Positions 22,476 to 36,000 of a stretch of DNA of 64,000 bases are shown here, in pieces. Source of the DNA: Siderastrea radians (lineage: Eukaryota; Cnidaria; Anthozoa; Scleractinia; Rhizangiidae); NCBI GenBank assembly GCA_964017195.1, contig OZ024889.1, forward strand, positions 62,693,858 through 62,757,857. Direction: 5' to 3'. A model generated the notes under the pieces. That model did no database searches, was not told where the DNA came from, and saw nothing but the letters and a program-made list of their open reading frames with translations. Both the position numbers and the translations under genes were made by a program. Within the stretch, counting starts at the first letter, position 1. Each line of letters begins with the position of its first letter.

Positions 22476-24200
22476 ATTTCCCATAGTAAGGTACTCACAG
22501 TGACGTGCGAGGTTCTTATGAGTTTGTTCAAGTTCACGATTATATTTTGGGGTATGAATGAACTTTGCTTACCCTGGCCCTGAGAGGCTTTCCCCGCGTG
22601 CTCAAACAACAGGTAGCCCAAGCGTAAATATAAGAGTTTGCATGGAAAATCGAAAAATAAATAAAGAAGGTGAAATGTTACCTTGTGTTGTTTTTCTGTC
22701 TTTCTGTAAAGGTTTAGCGCCTTTGGAGAGGTTTTTAGTCTTCTACCCTGATACTACAGTGTATACTAAAAAGGTGTTAAACCTTGACGGAAGGACAAAT
22801 TACAATAATAATAATAATAACAGTATTTAGAAAGACATTTTGCATAGCCTCAATGCATTTACAATTTTGCCTGAAAAATAGAGTTCAAGTGAATTGACTT
22901 AAAACTATAAGATAAAATATCGAACCTAATTTACAGCCTTAAAAAATAGATAAAAAGCACTTAACTACTAATAACAATGGATAAAATATAAAAATGCTTA
23001 ACTACTAATTACAATGGATAAAATATAAAAATTGATCTACAAGATAAGGGAAACCAGTGAACTAGCTAAAAATAAATTAATTTAAAAAGAGATGTCTTTA
23101 AAAGCCTTTCAAAAGCAGACTGACTGTGCAACACAGATAACAGTTGATCTACTTTATTAAGTAGCTTTACTTTTTGAAGCTTATTTATCGATGAGAATTT
23201 TTAGTTCCATTTTCTATACACTTGGTCTACCTGTGGCTCGAACACGCACAAAGTTTAATGCCTCATATTTTTCTGACGATTGCTCCACGAAGGAGCATGA
23301 GAGAAAACCTCTGGTACCCAGGATAACTTTGCTCAGTATATTTTTGGAGCAGATTTTGGAAGGCATTTTGGGGGGATTTTAATCTATATTATTATAATTG
23401 TTATTATTATTATTTACAGTAAACCCATTGATGGCCCGGCTTTTGCTGAAAACTGCCATTTTAAGCCATAAATGCCCTATGTTGGCCACAACCTGCTCAA
23501 CATGCAGTCTAAACATCTAAAACATCCTTTGCAACATAGAAACTAAACTTTTCCTCCACTTCCAAGTTTTAAATTTTGCTGATTAGTACCGTATGTTCCG
23601 TCCTTTATATAGTGAAGCAAGGCTGGCGGGTGAGAAACGAAGAGACTTTTCAACGGAGCTTGGCAAAAGCACTCAAAATACTCCCACCTCCACAAAATTC
23701 GAACCAATACAGTCCCGCTTGCATTATCTTCCTAAAGTTTTCTCTTCGGAGTCAAAAGTTCACAATAAGTGGGCAAAACTCTCGCCGTTTTCGCCACAAA
23801 AGCGGTCTTTTGTCTTTCGTCTTATCCGCTCGCCGATCGCTGCCGACACGGGTACGCGCCATCGTAACAAACTTGCTCCCGACCCCGGGTATGCTTCGTT
23901 AATTTGACACAGCGAAAACTGCTCCCGTGTGGGGGCCTAGAGAGTTTAGACTTTAACCCGCGCACGTGAAACAGGTCAAGATTACTGAGTTGGCGCGAAC
24001 TCGGTGCGAAAACAATTTTTTGCTGGCTTGAAGGAAAAAAAGTTTTGCTTCGTGCGGTGCTCTTTTATCGTGGTTGGTAATGTTAACTTTCTTCTCTTGT
24101 GCTGCCCTGAAAATTGTTGCTACGTAACAGTTCTACTAGGCACTAACTCTAGACTCTCTAGGCCCCTCCCCCCCCCCCCTGAGGAAATGGGACAAGTACA
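22476..24200. repeat. Repeat-rich intergenic stretch
   Basis: An (AAT)n run near 22803 starts an AT-rich segment that looks like the antisense 3' end of a non-LTR element. At about 23575-23910 a GC-richer block is open in two overlapping plus frames, a pattern I recognise as a dispersed coral repeat and not a gene. CCTAGAGAGTTTAGAC near 23937 is mirrored by CTAGACTCTCTAGG near 24148, the ends of a small inverted-repeat element. A poly-C run follows near 24167. Confidence 0.4.
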
Positions 24201-25565
24201 GGATTGCATTTATTAACCAAGCAAACTTCCATTCATGATTTTCTTTGTTACCACTGAGTGTCAGTTTCTGATCCTGTTCCTCTTATCCACTTTGTCACTT
24301 TTTTGTGTGTGCTTTCGCCTTCTTGTCCGAAGTAAATGTAGTGTTCCACTGTGGCGGCATTTATTTTTTTCCAAAGGACTAGTCTAATTTGCGAATTGAC
24401 AAAAAATAAAGCGTTGAAACTTTGAACAGGAGAAAATCATTAAATTCCATTCAAGTGAAAAGCATTTTCATTCCAGACAATGCAAGTTCTACAATCTAAA
24501 TTTTGAATTTAAGATGCTAACAAATTACATTAATTTCACATGCAATTCATTTTGGGCAGTGTGTTTTTGTGGCAAACTTTCAAAGAAATTGTGAACCTTT
24601 ACGGGCAATTATTCACTCTATGATTAAAAACAGGACAAAAATGTGGACTTTTGTGAAGGAACTAGTTCAGATTGGAAACATTTTATTCCGATGTGGTATT
24701 TTGGGTTTATACTTGAAATTAAAACCCAGTTCATCATGTCACACAATGTGAGACCAAAAAACTGTTGAAAATGATCTTTCTTTGTACAGTGCTTGTTCAA
24801 TTTCTTCTTGACAGTCAGCTGAAAATCAGCCTTGAGAAAAAATGCCCACAAATTTAGTCTGAAAGCTGTGATTTTATTTTGAACCCTGGGGTACATCTGA
24901 AGCACACTTTCAGTGCATTGTTAGTACAATAAAAATAAGAACTGATCCCCTTCTCGCTGCAGATGCATTCAATAATCATAAACTTCAATGTTTCCCAAGT
25001 TGTTTGGCTGTTTGTACACACATGCTCCAGGCATTGTAGATATAATTTTTGCTTCCACATAAAATGATTATTATGTGCACTGTGTGAGAAATGTTTCACT
25101 CACAACTGTTGAAAACCACCTGATAAATTCAAACATTTGGAGGGTAGACTACAACATACTGCACTTAATGAACTTGCGATGAATGTATTTTGTATATTTA
25201 GTCTGACAATTATAGCATATTTTACAACCAAATAATGTATTAGTGACATCATTTAGAGACGTCTGTAGATTCACACTCTAAAGCAAATAATAAATAATCA
25301 AATATAATTTTAAGTTATTAAAGTGATATTCTTTGCTTTTAGCTAAAGTTTCTACAATTGTACAGTGCATTTTTAATTTTGAAAATAATTTGTGAACAAT
25401 ATACAGAGTATTATATTGAAAAACTTGCAAAAATTGACAAGCAAATTATTCAATGCTTATTACCAATGAACTCAGGAACATCATTTTCTTGCAAAAATAA
25501 TGCACTGCTCTATGCAAGTGACAATGAGTACCAGACATGCCAGTCACAGTGTCCTCATTCCTATT
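24201..25565. other. Intergenic region downstream of CKS-B
   Basis: AT-rich sequence that presumably includes the 3' UTR of the minus-strand CKS-B gene. I see no exon and no clear repeat. Confidence 0.35.
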
Positions 25566-28500
25566 CTATTTACTACCGATATCAGTCCTTTCTCTTCTGA
25601 ACAGCAAAATGTGAGGCTCTGAAAATGATAACAATAAATCTACTTTTAGCAATGATGTCTCTAACTGTGATTCCTCGCGAAGCGAGGAGGGCCGAAGGCC
25701 CTCCGAGCGTAGCGAGGTTTATAAATTTGTCGCGTGGGGTTCGCGCGAGGATCGCTAAGGGCGGTCAAATCTCGATCGGCCCATATATATTTCGATGGTG
25801 TCGGCACAGTTGCCTAGCAACAAAACCAAATCGCGACCGCTGACAGTTGTGCACTCTCATGTTTCTTCGGCGTGTTTCTTCATTTCTTGCTTGCTTCGCT
25901 GCGTTTATTTGGGTGCTGATATGTTTATTCATCGTCTGTGAACAAGCAAGCAACGCCTGATTAAACAAGTGGCTGAAAATCCATTCCGGGGGAGATTTAC
26001 AACTGAAACTCAGCGTGAACGCCGACTTGAAATTCAGCGCGAACAACGAAGGCGAAAGAGTCGACGACAAGAAAGCACGGGTACAGAACATCGTTCTCCG
26101 ACAATAGCCTAGCGAAGACTAAAGCCATCAGCAGGACACAAACAGGAGACTGGAATATCACAGGCGAGAAATCTTGAAACATACATAACGTAGCTTAAAT
26201 TTACCTTGATAGCACAGCGCTGCGATAAAACGAAATTCGCCAACAACGCGAGAATCGATACAAGGTCTTCGAATATTATAACTCAGTCACACCAATTGAA
26301 TAATATATACCGGTAAGAATGAACCCAGTGGCTACAAACTCTTCGAGAAAATGTGTGCTGAAACCGATCAGGACCGGTGACACCGACAAGAAGTGCTTCG
26401 ACAAAATGATTTTGTTATAGAAGCAACAAGAGGCGGGAAAAAACACACGATCATCAAAATACTTTTGCTAGAAATATCAGTACCTTTCCAACGGACGGTG
26501 ACTGAACAGGTATCTTTACTCTTGATGTACCAGTAATTATTATCAACGTATAATTACTTTTCCAAGGATGATCACAATTACAGATTACACAAGAGAAATG
26601 AAATTATTCACAAAATAGGTTTCAGTTCCCCAAACAACTAGCATATAATTTGTGTCTGAGCAGTAAAAAGAATTTAAATCTTAAGTTTAGGACGTTCCCG
26701 AAAAAATATTTGAAAGAAATAATTCATATTGGATCAGTAGGAATTTATAAAAGTTTATGTTTTCCGTTATGGATATAATTTGACCCTGTTAATAGTAAAA
26801 AAAAATAATATTCAGATGGATCAGAAAGGACAATTTCTGTTCACAATTTGGTTTGGAAATGCACTTACAAGTATTGCTCTGCCTGACAATTACCACTTTA
26901 AAATGTGTAGCGGGGATAGGTACGTACTACCTGCATGTATTTGATGTGAAACAAACATTACTGCTTAAAATTAATTATTGATAATAATTTCATGCTACAT
27001 ACAGTGACCAGCATCACAGCTCTCCTCCCAGTGCACAAACAAGCACCAAATTCATGGGAATTGAGATCCTGATCACCTTCAACATGATTTGTCTATGTGA
27101 AAGTTTGTCTTACTTCTGAAGATTTCACATGCTATAATCTACATTCACCCTTTCCCTTAATCAGCTACTCTTGCTTTTCACACCAATTGACCTCCCTAAG
27201 CCCCAATGTAAACCTGCAAATTCTCCTTACTGGTCCTCATACATTTCTTGTAGTACTAGTGCAGAGAACTTCTTTCTACTGACATTAACACTATTCATGT
27301 TTGGTGATCAATTCCTTAATTCTGATGACCTAATTAAAGCATTGTTATTGTAGGGAGATGCTGGTCACTGGGGCTTCAAGGGTTCATGTATTACATGCAT
27401 ATTATTGTCAGTGACAGTTATCTAATCCAATTTCTATAGTATGTTGGGGGAATGAATAAACATGTTACAACATCAATATGAAACTCTGTGCTTTGCTTGC
27501 CATTATTCTGTATTATTCTCATTTCAACTTTTGGGTAAAAATGGATAATTGTTTTAATGCACCACATCACTCTTCAGCAGTGAGAGACTCCTGCTACAGT
27601 ATCTCAACCAGTCAAGGGAAATAATGTATTGTTTTAGCTATTGACACTTGTCAATACCCAGTAAATAGAACAAAAACTGTACAACAGAATCCAAAGGAAA
27701 TGGCCGGGTTAATGTTGGAGATAACAAGTTCCAATTGGAATTTGAACTGCATTTCTGATAACCTACTCTCACCCAACCAAAATAAACAGAAACACCACAC
27801 ATATTGTCTTGGACAACAGGTGCACAGCAATACTATACGTCCTCTCCAGAGAGCAATTTACCTTATTTTAAAATGAAGAGAGGTGGGGGGGGGGGGGGGG
27901 CTGAACGTATTTTCGTATACATGACAGAGGATTGGATGCAAGTTACATGGAAGCGAATGGGGACCAGAATGTCGATCTTAACTCCCAATTGGGGACCATT
28001 GTGGCCACCCATCCACACCTCCAGTTAAAGCAAAATTCTATCCCCTCCCCACCCCCATTCGCTCAATTTTGTGGTGCACCCGTGCCTGAGCTTCGCGAGG
28101 TATTGCGAGTCACGTATTTCTAGTATAGAAATATTTCTTTTTTCTTTGTGGGGGCGGGGGGGGGGTTGTTTGAAATAAGGTGTATTATTAAGTAAACTGT
28201 TTTCACTTCGTCACAACTGTGGAAAAGAAAAGGTGCAGTTGATATGACCAACAGGAGGCCGACATGGCCAGAACTTAACCTGGTTTCTGTAGCATAAGGC
28301 AACTTAAAGAGAATTGCTACTTTAGTACTCCTCCCTGGATGGGATGGCAGTCCATCGCAGGGTTTCCCCCAGCATTATATCTCCCTGGTACCCATTTATA
28401 CACCTGCCAGTGGGTGGAGAAAGACAATGGAGCAAAATCTCTTGTCAAAACTAGAAATACGTGACTCGCAATACCTCGCGAAGCTCAGGCACGGGTGCAC

Positions 28501-31500
28501 CACAAAATTGAGCGAATGGGGGTGGGGAGGGGATAGAATTTTGCTTTAACTGGAGGTGTGGATGGGTGGCCACAATGGTCCCCAATTGGGAGTTAAGATC
28601 GACATTCTGGTCCCCATTCGCTTCCATGTAACTTGCATCCAATCCTCTGTCATGTATACGAAAATACGTTCAGCCCCCCCCCCCCCCCACCTCTCTTCAT
28701 TCTAAAATAAGGTAAATTGCTCTCTGGAGAGGACGTATAGTATTGCTGTGGACCTGTTGTCCAAGACAATATGTGTGGTGTTTCTGTTTATTTTGGTTGG
28801 GTGAGAGTAGGTTATCAGAAATGCAGTTCAAATTCCAATTGGAACTTGTTATCTCCAACATTAACCCGGCCATTTCCTTTGGATTCTGTTGTACAGTTTT
28901 TGTTCTATTTACTGGGTATTGACAAGTGTCAATAGCTAAAACAATACATTATTTCCCTTGACTGGTTGAGATACTGTAGCAGGAGTCTCTCACTGCTGAA
29001 GAGTGATGTGGTGCATTAAAACAATTATCCATTTTTACCCAAAAGTTGAAATGAGAATAATACAGAATAATGGCAAGCAAAGCACAGAGTTTCATATTGA
29101 TGTTGTAACATGTTTATTCATTCCCCCAACATACTATAGAAATTGGATTAGATAACTGTCACTGACAATAATATGCATGTAATACATGAACCCTTGAAGC
29201 CCCAGTGACCAGCATCTCCCTACAATAACAATGCTTTAATTAGGTCATCAGAATTAAGGAATTGATCACCAAACATGAATAGTGTTAATGTCAGTAGAAA
29301 GAAGTTCTCTGCACTAGTACTACAAGAAATGTATGAGGACCAGTAAGGAGAATTTGCAGGTTTACATTGGGGCTTAGGGAGGTCAATTGGTGTGAAAAGC
29401 AAGAGTAGCTGATTAAGGGAAAGGGTGAATGTAGATTATAGCATGTGAAATCTTCAGAAGTAAGACAAACTTTCACATAGACAAATCATGTTGAAGGTGA
29501 TCAGGATCTCAATTCCCATGAATTTGGTGCTTGTTTGTGCACTGGGAGGAGAGCTGTGATGCTGGTCACTGTATGTAGCATGAAATTATTATCAATAATT
29601 AATTTTAAGCAGTAATGTTTGTTTCACATCAAATACATGCAGGTAGTACGTACCTATCCCCGCTACACATTTTAAAGTGGTAATTGTCAGGCAGAGCAAT
29701 ACTTGTAAGTGCATTTCCAAACCAAATTGTGAACAGAAATTGTCCTTTCTGATCCATCTGAATATTATTTTTTTTTACTATTAACAGGGTCAAATTATAT
29801 CCATAACGGAAAACATAAACTTTTATAAATTCCTACTGATCCAATATGAATTATTTCTTTCAAATATTTTTTCGGGAACGTCCTAAACTTAAGATTTAAA
29901 TTCTTTTTACTGCTCAGACACAAATTATATGCTAGTTGTTTGGGGAACTGAAACCTATTTTGTGAATAATTTCATTTCTCTTGTGTAATCTGTAATTGTG
30001 ATCATCCTTGGAAAAGTAATTATACGTTGATAATAATTACTGGTACATCAAGAGTAAAGATACCTGTTCAGTCACCGTCCGTTGGAAAGGTACTGATATT
30101 TCTAGCAAAAGTATTTTGATGATCGTGTGTTTTTTCCCGCCTCTTGTTGCTTCTATAACAAAATCATTTTGTCGAAGCACTTCTTGTCGGTGTCACCGGT
30201 CCTGATCGGTTTCAGCACACATTTTCTCGAAGAGTTTGTAGCCACTGGGTTCATTCTTACCGGTATATATTATTCAATTGGTGTGACTGAGTTATAATAT
30301 TCGAAGACCTTGTATCGATTCTCGCGTTGTTGGCGAATTTCGTTTTATCGCAGCGCTGTGCTATCAAGGTAAATTTAAGCTACGTTATGTATGTTTCAAG
30401 ATTTCTCGCCTGTGATATTCCAGTCTCCTGTTTGTGTCCTGCTGATGGCTTTAGTCTTCGCTAGGCTATTGTCGGAGAACGATGTTCTGTACCCGTGCTT
30501 TCTTGTCGTCGACTCTTTCGCCTTCGTTGTTCGCGCTGAATTTCAAGTCGGCGTTCACGCTGAGTTTCAGTTGTAAATCTCCCCCGGAATGGATTTTCAG
30601 CCACTTGTTTAATCAGGCGTTGCTTGCTTGTTCACAGACGATGAATAAACATATCAGCACCCAAATAAACGCAGCGAAGCAAGCAAGAAATGAAGAAACA
30701 CGCCGAAGAAACATGAGAGTGCACAACTGTCAGCGGTCGCGATTTGGTTTTGTTGCTAGGCAACTGTGCCGACACCATCGAAATATATATGGGCCGATCG
30801 AGATTTGACCGCCCTTAGCGATCCTCGCGCGAACCCCACGCGACAAATTTATAAACCTCGCTACGCTCGGAGGGCCTTCGGCCCTCCTCGCTTCGCGAGG
30901 AATAAACAGTTAAAGACGTTATACACACCAGGCCTCAAACCACTGACCTTTAGATTTGAATGCCAGCAAGCAAATGCACCCCCCCCCCCCCACATTCTAA
31001 GTAGAGGAGCAGTGGTTAAAAGGTTAGTATGTGGAACTTTTGCACTGAATATTACTGGTGAGAAATTTGGTCTTTATCCTCCTGTTATCTTCTTAGACAA
31101 GAAACTTGATTACTCCTTTAAGAGTGAAAGAGAGCACCACAGTGAATGTAGCAACTTCAGTTTTATTCCTCAGTTAATGTATTTGATCGAATACTTATAA
31201 GCGCCCTCTCTCAAAGAAGAGCGCCTCCCTTGAACACAAAATTTGAAATAAGTGCCTCTCCTTGAATTAGCACCCCACCTCAATTAAACGCCCAATCCTC
31301 CCCGCTAAAAAAAGTAAGAATTTCTAGGCAGGTTTTTAATTTTTTTTAAGGTTGAAACAATGAGCAGCACAAATGCAAACTTCTTGAGTTGTAAAACTAT
31401 TTTATTTTCTCCTGACTAATGCACACTTAATCAGGGAGTTTTACAATACAACTTAGTATGCCTGTATATGTACCTAGAAACAAACCCAAGTTATTTTACA

Positions 31501-32753
31501 ATATGTGAGAAACACACTTGCAGATTTGCGTATACATGTAGGGACTGCAAACCTTGCAGTTATACATTTAGGAAACAGGCGGAAAATTTTTGGAAAAATT
31601 TTGCTAAAACTGTGGGCCCTCAAAAATTATGTCACGCATGAATGAAGAAAGGGAGGATCCTTTTCAAGAAATCATTTGTCTGACCAGGAGGAGGCCAATG
31701 ATGTGGTGAACATTATCGACATTGATGATGATGGAGATGATGATGTAGATGTGGAGGGAACTACCTTAAACATCATTTTTTTTTTTACATCAAGATACAT
31801 CATAGAAACAAACTCTGAGTCATTGTAATTTTGATAATAAGTGCCTCTCCTCGAATAATCAACCCCTCAATTACACACACCCCCTGGAACACAAAATTTG
31901 AAATAAGCGCATGAGGTGCTTATTCGATAATAAGTGCATGGGGCACTTATTCAATCAAATAAGGTAAATGTTTCTTTTTAAGAATAAAAGGTTATTTAAA
32001 AACAAAAATTTGGATGCGTCGGTTAAAAAGAGACAACTTGGATTTCTCTTACAACATGTTTTGTCCCTGGTCCCTGCCTCCCTCCCCTCCCTCCCTCTAA
32101 ACACACACACTTACTAAAAGGGAAACATACTGTACCTGGGTCATGTCTCATGTAATGTTCCCATCCCTGAGACTGTTGAACACCAAGGCTACGCCACTCA
32201 GTCTCAGACATCAGGTGCTTTTTAGGTACAAGTTTTGCTATTTCCTTGGGCAATAGAACATGCCTTTAAAGACAGTAAACAAAGGCTATCAATAAGCAAG
32301 AGGCCTAGAAGCCACGGCGAAGAAATTCTAAAGTCTTCTAAGAAATTGTACGCCAAAAACTGAAACCCACGCCGAAGATCTTCGGCGTAGTCGTCATAAT
32401 TAATCCGATCGGCGCCCCCTATGTTCTCGATTTTTGTGGTCGAAAATTTGAGCGTAACACATGTCGTTATTTTACCAAAGGACCGTAGAACCAAACACAA
32501 TAAAATAGCGTTCTTTAAGGTAATAGTTATACGTTTAGTCGAAATAAGAGCATTTTATAAAATAAAATGATACAAACTTGCAACCCAGGCTTGCAAATGA
32601 AGTAAGCCACAATAACCTGGAAAGCACTTCTTTGCAAGCTGTATTCTGGTATATTTAAGTAAGAAAAGTCACATTAACCTTTCAAAGGTTTTACCTGTAC
32701 TCAAAGATGTCGTCGTAGTATTTCTCTGAGTAATAAATCTGCTTCACGGACAT
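25566..32753 (-). CDS. CKS1B: Canonical cyclin-dependent kinase regulatory subunit (CKS-B), three exons
   Basis: CDK-binding cell-cycle adaptor. Minus-strand exons: 32695-32753, 32136-32263 and 25566-25618. GT-AG junctions and phases agree, giving 79 aa, the same length as vertebrate CKS1/CKS2. Exon 1 reads [19 protein letters not shown]. Exon 2 carries [19 protein letters not shown] and [18 protein letters not shown]. Exon 3 gives [17 protein letters not shown]. The conserved hinge and beta-strand (H.PEPH.LLFRR) is intact, unlike in CKS-A. Intron 2 is 6.5 kb because it contains a 5.3 kb palindrome ending 38 bp from the exon 3 boundary. The gene is divergent from PARP16. The symbol is by family; orthology to CKS1 versus CKS2 cannot be decided here. 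Confidence 0.92.
25657..28124. repeat. Left arm of giant inverted repeat (2.47 kb)
   Basis: Near-perfect reverse complement of 28450-30917. The outer end is the hairpin-rich TTCCTCGCGAAGCGAGGAGG. The inner end is CACGTATTTCTAGT. Every apparent frame here has an exact twin in the other arm (for example 25765-26091 minus and 30482-30808 plus). Differences seen include single substitutions and the length of the G run at about 27885. No transposase recognised. Confidence 0.95.
28125..28449. repeat. Palindrome spacer with SINE-like segment
   Basis: The asymmetric centre of the palindrome. About 28320-28440 contains TGGATGGGATGGCAGTCCATCGCAGGGTT followed by GTACCCATTTATACACCTG (split here across two runs), a dispersed motif I recall from many marine invertebrate genomes and tentatively call SINE-like. 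A G-rich run lies at 28151-28165. Confidence 0.5.
28450..30917. repeat. Right arm of giant inverted repeat (2.47 kb)
   Basis: Reverse complement of 25657-28124 with very few differences. The outer end is CTCCTCGCTTCGCGAGGAAT. The inverted similarity fades at AACAGTTAAAGAC. Confidence 0.95.
31181..31966. mobile_element. Probable inverted-repeat element, GCGCCCTC / GGGCACTTATT ends
   Basis: TTGATCGAATACTTATAAGC at the left is loosely mirrored by GCACTTATTCAATCAAATAA at the right. AACACAAAATTTGAAATAAG occurs near both ends (31232 and 31889). It lies in CKS-B intron 2, outside the palindrome. Confidence 0.5.
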
Positions 32754-33051
32754 TTTCTTTCAACGTTGCAAAATCTTTACGACTTTCTCGCCGAGTTGTG
32801 AAACTTTTCCCCTTCCAAGACTTCAAGATTGGCGCGCTGCTTTCTGATTGGCTACCCATGAAAAAGCGGTAGCCTGGCACTGAGTCCCAAAACGCTTTTC
32901 GCGCCGTACATTTCAAGATGGCGGACGACTACGTGGCTTTTCGGAGCTCTTTCGGTTGCAAATATTTTTCCAAAATGCTTCCCAACAACCGCATTTCGAG
33001 GGCGATCGTCTGACATAACGAAAGCGTTACAAATCTTTACCATGTGCGAAA
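32754..33051. promoter_or_regulatory. Shared promoter region of CKS-B and PARP16
   Basis: 298 bp separate the divergent start codons. A CTGATTGGCTAC box (inverted CCAAT type) lies near 32845. A short upstream reading frame for PARP16 starts at 33042. Confidence 0.6.
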
Positions 33052-33065
33052 ATGGCGGACTCTGA
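33042..33065 (+). promoter_or_regulatory. Short upstream ORF overlapping the PARP16 start
   Basis: ATG at 33042 opens seven codons (MCENGGL) to a TGA at 33063-33065. It overlaps the PARP16 start codon at 33052 in another frame, so it could reduce initiation if it lies in the transcript. Confidence 0.45.
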
Positions 33066-36000
33066 AGGACCAAAAGAACGTGTGTTACAACGGCTTGCAG
33101 CGGACATAACGTCCGCTGATATGCGATGGAGTTTGTTTATTTCAGCCTTGGAAAGCTACAGACATGATAGCATCTTGAGACCCTTTCCTTCTGCATATGT
33201 AGAGGATGGTGTTAACAAGAATTTTCAGGCGCTGGTGAGTGCTGGTTAAAGAGAAAGAAGCGGTGTGTTGTAGTACAATGGCAGTACCATTGCCACTGGC
33301 TCAAAGTTTTTAATTTTGTTAGTTTTCAAAATTTTTTTGTCATCTTTCCTTGTGAAGTGGCCATTAAAAAGAAAGAAGAGTGAGGGGCAGAGTTGTCAAG
33401 TTTTATGTTCACACTTGTCACTCCTCTTGGATTTGATTGGTCAGGTGAAAGAGAACCCATCAAAAGGCTGGAAAACCCCCCAACTACCCCTCCCCTAACC
33501 CAACATTTTTTACTTATTATCACTTAGAGCAAAATTTTGGGTTAGGGGAGGGGTAGGTGGAGGGTTTCCCAGAAACGTGGAATGATCCCATAATACTTTG
33601 TGAAAGTGGCAGTGGCAGTGGGATGGTGCATAGCACTATAAGATGGTATGATGTACATGTAAGTGCAATCAAGTCACATGCAGACTACCGGTGGTCCAAA
33701 TCATGGTACTTTAACTCTGCTTTTATTGACACTTAGCAGCCTGGCCCCTGTTGTTCAAAAAGCAGATAACACAATCCACCAGGCTCCAGTTGTTCAAAAG
33801 TCAGATAGTGCTATCCACCAGATAAATCTCTATCCAGTGGATAATGCAATTGGTTTCCTTAACACTTACCGGTATCCACTGGATAGTGATTTATCCCGTG
33901 GATAGCGCTATCCAACTTTTGAACAACTGGGGCCAGATAAAATAGTGATTTATCCGTTGGATAGTGCTATCCAACTTTTGAACAACTGGGGCCAGGAGAA
34001 TAAGTACCAAACTTGCTTTGAATAGGATACTAGTCTGTCACAGGAGTATCATCCAGCGGCACATTGTGAGGTCTCTTTATAACTGTTGCACCTCATTAAA
34101 ACTGTGTCTGTCTCCAAGGATATTCATGATTCTTAAGGGTTTGATAGGGATGAAAATATCTTGGCTGTCACGGAAAGCTGGACAGGCTCTTTTATTGAGG
34201 AGAAAGTGTTAAATTAAATCTGTGTCAGGATGCGGAAACAAAACCAGCAAATATGACAACCCCAGATGATCAACCCACTCCAATCCAAAGTGGAATCTGG
34301 ATGAGGATTGACGTCTTGATTGGTTATGCCTTCAATTCAATCATTCTGCTCATCATTGCTGTTTGTGTATAAGGATACAAAAGAAATATTCTCTATCTCT
34401 GTATAACTAATTATAGCAATATGGGAATTTTTTTAGGCTCAAGCATGCAAAACAGTTCCTTCTTTTGACAAACTGTTGAAAGGAAAATACATTATTTCTC
34501 AAGAAGCATGGGAAATACTGGATTGGTCATTAGACAGGACATTTATTCTGAAATCTGTTGACAAGTCCAAGGTGAGCCATTTTGTAATTATCTGCATTCA
34601 CTTGACTTCTTGCCCATGGTCTTTTAAAACCTTTCATTAAGGATCAAAGTGAGTTTTTGGTTATAATTTTTACCTGATGGTTGAGGCAAAATAAATCAAA
34701 GACCAGCAAAATCCCTTTGTACAACCTTTAAGGGAAGATGGCTGCTTAATATCAAGGCAAAGATTTATGACTTTCTTATGACAACACTGAAAAGTTAGGA
34801 TTGCTGAATTGATGTTATTATACTAATCAAGAAAACATCCAAGTAGACAAGTGATTTAAAATTCCAGCTTCCTGCTCTTTTATTTCACCTATCATCACTT
34901 GTTCATTCATTTTTTTCCTTCTCTTTTTCTCTCAAGTATGTGTTTAGAATGTGTGTTTAGATGGAATGCAATTCTTCAAGTAATGGGTACATAGACATTT
35001 CCTCTCCTTCAACTTGTGACTCTGCCTATTTTCAATCTATTTTCAAGGTTGGGGATGCTGTAATCATTATTACCAGTTGTTTTAAATAAACTTTGTTGTT
35101 GTTGTTGTTGTTGTGAACTTTCTGATTTAAATACATGTCTGGTATTTTCTGGTTATAAGGCACACTCGGCCCTCTGTGACCCTATTACCATTGTGGCAAA
35201 GCGAAATATTGATGTCATTAAAGATGTTTATTGTTCATTGTGGTGTAAGATAGGCAAGATGAATGTTTATTCGTTTGTCTCACGATGGAATCGCTTTGAG
35301 TTGTTCATCACAACATTTCGACTGCAATACTGCTAGTCTTCATCAGGCATGTAGCATGTTGGTTTGCTGCTATTGGTGCATTTCGATCCTCCTTATTATT
35401 TGGACTATTAGATGTTGTTCCCTCACAGGTCTGCTTTGTGGTTGATCGGCTGTTGTGCTTTCTGATCGTAGTATCCTAGCTTCAGGAATTTTGATTCCAC
35501 TATCTCTATTGATGTTATTAGGATGAAGTCTTATATGGATAGCCTCTTTGACCCTACGTGTGTACCAGTGAGGGTTACAATCAATAAACTTAACTTCTTT
35601 CCAAATAGGAAGATGCCCCATTTCGTTAGCTTGCTCCGAAACTGCGGAGGTTTGCATAAGAGCCGTATATCTGTGTCGTGTTCTTTTATCCTGTCTTACA
35701 TCGCTCTCCCTGTTTCCCCGATGTATACTTTGCCGCACTCGCATGGAATCTTATAGACGACACCGTCTTGTTTAGTTGGTTCAAGGGCGTCTCTTTCGGT
35801 CGCACTAAGTGAGACCTAAGAGTTGTGTCTGATTTGAAGACAGTGCGTACGCCTTGTTGTTGTAGGCAGCGGTGAAGAACCACTGATACACCTTTTATGT
35901 AGGGTAGAACCGCAGTAGATTTAAATTCCTGTGTAGGTTCTTTGTTGGCTGTTGGTCTTGTTGTCTTTGTGAGCTTTCGTACAAATGAAGAAGGATATCC

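Noticed and set aside
23576..23907. Two overlapping plus-strand frames of more than 100 codons
   Set aside because: Open in two frames with a composition I associate with a dispersed coral repeat; no splice or start context.
25765..26091. Cys/Ser-rich frame with an identical twin at 30482-30808
   Set aside because: Duplicated only because it lies in the palindrome arms; no similarity recognised and no other sign of coding.
32023..32135. Read-through of CKS-B exon 2 into a Gly/Arg-rich tail
   Set aside because: A GTACAG donor at 32135 joins in phase to a typical CKS terminal exon at 25566-25618, which restores the family length of 79 aa.
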